Shown: one piece after another, positions 5,929-6,817 of the stretch | Layout: each line of letters begins with the position of its first letter | Numbering within the stretch: the first letter of the stretch is position 1 | Source: Oscillospiraceae bacterium | GTDB lineage: Bacteria; Bacillota; Clostridia; Oscillospirales; Oscillospiraceae | Length of the DNA: 6,817 bases | Assembly: GCA_029009035.1 (NCBI GenBank) | Contig: JAQXJQ010000051.1 | Location: 1-6,817, forward strand | Direction of reading: 5' to 3' | Position numbers and translations under genes: made by a program | Notes under the pieces: model-generated | What the model was told of the DNA's origin: nothing | The model's database searches: none | Seen by the model: only the letters and a program-made list of their open reading frames with translations

Positions 5929-6817
5929 AAAGGTTCCCCCTTTTTGCGCATTTTTGCCACAAAAAATCCATCGGTGCCGTGAATATGCGGCCAGAAAGTG
6001 AGCATACTCTGCTCTCCGCCGACGACCGGAAGATCCAGCGGCTCGGCGGAAAACTCCCCATGCCCGGACAGGAACGAGCGCACAACGGCTTCGTTTTCCC
6101 GTTCCAGAAGCGTACAGGTAGCGTAGATCAGCACGCCTCCCGCCTTGACATATCGGCTGCAGTTCTCCAGGATGGAACGCTGGATCGCCGGAAGGTCCTT
6201 CAGCGGCGCGGGATCCTTGTATCGGATATCCGGCTTTTTCCGGATGATGCCAAGTCCGGAACAGGGCACATCGGTGATGACCGCATCAAAACCGCCGATC
6301 CAATCCCGGTTGGGCTGCGCGGCATTCTGCAGTTGAGGCCGGATACAGCTCAGTCCAAGGCGGTCCCTTCCTGCCTCAAGCAGCTTGATCTTGTGGGGGT
6401 GAATGTCGCAGGAGATGACTTCTCCCCTGTTTTTCATGTCGATGGCCGAGGCGAAGGACTTGCCGCCGGGCGCGGCGCAGCAATCCAGGACCCGCCAGCC
6501 CTGCTCCAATCCCGCAGCGGTGACCGCCAGCCGGGCGGCACAGTCCTGAACATAGAACAGGCCGTCACGGAACGCGGGAGAGCGCTCCAGATTTCCGGTG
6601 TCGGCCAGAATAAGGCAGTCTTTCAGCCAGGGATGGGGCTTGGCGTCAATGCCCTCTTCCGCGAGTCTGGACATGACCTCGTCCGCAGACCCCTTTACCG
6701 TGTTGACCTGGGCGGTGATGGGGGGCTGTGCATTGTCGGCAGCCAAAAGCGCCTCCGCTCCCTCAAAACCCAGTGCGGAGACAAACTTCTCCGTCAGCCA
6801 GCGGGGATGGCTGTATT
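5925..6817 (-). CDS. rsmB: 16S rRNA (cytosine-967-C5)-methyltransferase RsmB, N-terminus cut by window edge
   Basis: RsmB methylates C967 of 16S rRNA using SAM. The last 296 residues are present, in frame to the window edge (first whole codon at 6815). The N-terminal NusB-like RNA-binding domain and true start lie outside; the family is usually about 430-450 aa. The visible part opens with SHPRWL, the typical linker into the catalytic domain. It then has the SAM motif VLDCCAAPGGKS at about 109-120, TDVPCSGLG with Cys at about 185, and ATCTLLERENE with the catalytic Cys at about 234. It closes with PHIHGTDGFFVAK. Both active-site cysteines of the RNA m5C methyltransferase family are present. 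A TTG at 6746 could be mistaken for the start, but the frame and homology continue upstream of it. The TGA overlaps the rlmN start by 4 nt. Confidence 0.95.
   Translation of the reverse strand, partial: YSHPRWLTEKFVSALGFEGAEALLAADNAQPPITAQVNTVKGSADEVMSRLAEEGIDAKPHPWLKDCLILADTGNLERSPAFRDGLFYVQDCAARLAVTAAGLEQGWRVLDCCAAPGGKSFASAIDMKNRGEVISCDIHPHKIKLLEAGRDRLGLSCIRPQLQNAAQPNRDWIGGFDAVITDVPCSGLGIIRKKPDIRYKDPAPLKDLPAIQRSILENCSRYVKAGGVLIYATCTLLERENEAVVRSFLSGHGEFSAEPLDLPVVGGEQSMLTFWPHIHGTDGFFVAKMRKKGEPF
5936..5942 (-). promoter_or_regulatory. Ribosome binding site of rlmN (decides the TTG start)
   Basis: AAGGGGG lies 7 nt before the TTG at 5928, inside the last codons of rsmB. No similar site precedes the ATG at 5910, so the unusual TTG start is preferred. 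Confidence 0.7.

Noticed and set aside
4996..5982. A 328-codon open frame on the plus strand
   Set aside because: It lies opposite rlmN, whose radical-SAM motifs and catalytic cysteines are intact. The plus-strand translation shows no family pattern.
6744..6746. TTG as the start of rsmB
   Set aside because: The frame stays open to the window edge and encodes the conserved SHPRWL segment upstream, so the gene is truncated by the window and not started here.

Overview
The window is a dense block of genes that all read on the minus strand. Transcription therefore runs from base 6817 towards base 1. The layout, moderately high G+C and sporulation genes point to an endospore-forming Firmicute. 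A member of the Clostridia, perhaps a gut Oscillospiraceae/Ruminococcaceae type, is my best guess, but this rests on protein character and base composition, not on a database match.

In transcription order the genes are: rsmB (16S rRNA m5C methyltransferase, 5' end outside the window), rlmN (23S rRNA A2503/tRNA A37 methyltransferase, TTG start), prpC (PP2C phosphatase), prkC (membrane Ser/Thr kinase with PASTA repeats) and rsgA (30S-maturation GTPase). These five form one tightly packed operon. Junctions are 4-nt overlaps (rsmB/rlmN TTGA, rlmN/prpC ATGA) or gaps of 20 nt and 6 nt. The order matches the well-known Bacillus rsmB-rlmN-prpC-prkC-rsgA cluster. It joins ribosome maturation to the phosphatase/kinase pair that senses the cell wall and growth state.

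After rsgA comes a strong inverted repeat (1058-1111). A 23-codon gene at 983-1054 follows at once and is too small for most gene callers. Its product has the SpoVM signature (LPKFL, then G and R, with Pro at position 9), and in Bacillus spoVM lies at this same end of the cluster. Next, at 919 and running off the window edge, is a protein with two SPOCS (DUF3794) domains, the type found in the spore-coat protein SipL. SpoVM and SipL both act through SpoIVA at the forespore surface, so the last two genes look like a small spore-coat basement-layer module attached to the housekeeping operon.

The most interesting points are the hidden spoVM gene, the hairpin that buries its ribosome binding site, the spoVM/SPOCS pairing, and a Lys-to-Thr change in the PrkC catalytic loop. 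No mobile elements, tRNA, rRNA or CRISPR repeats were seen. No stretch longer than 300 bases lacks a gene; the largest non-coding gaps are 61 nt (1055-1115) and 63 nt (920-982).
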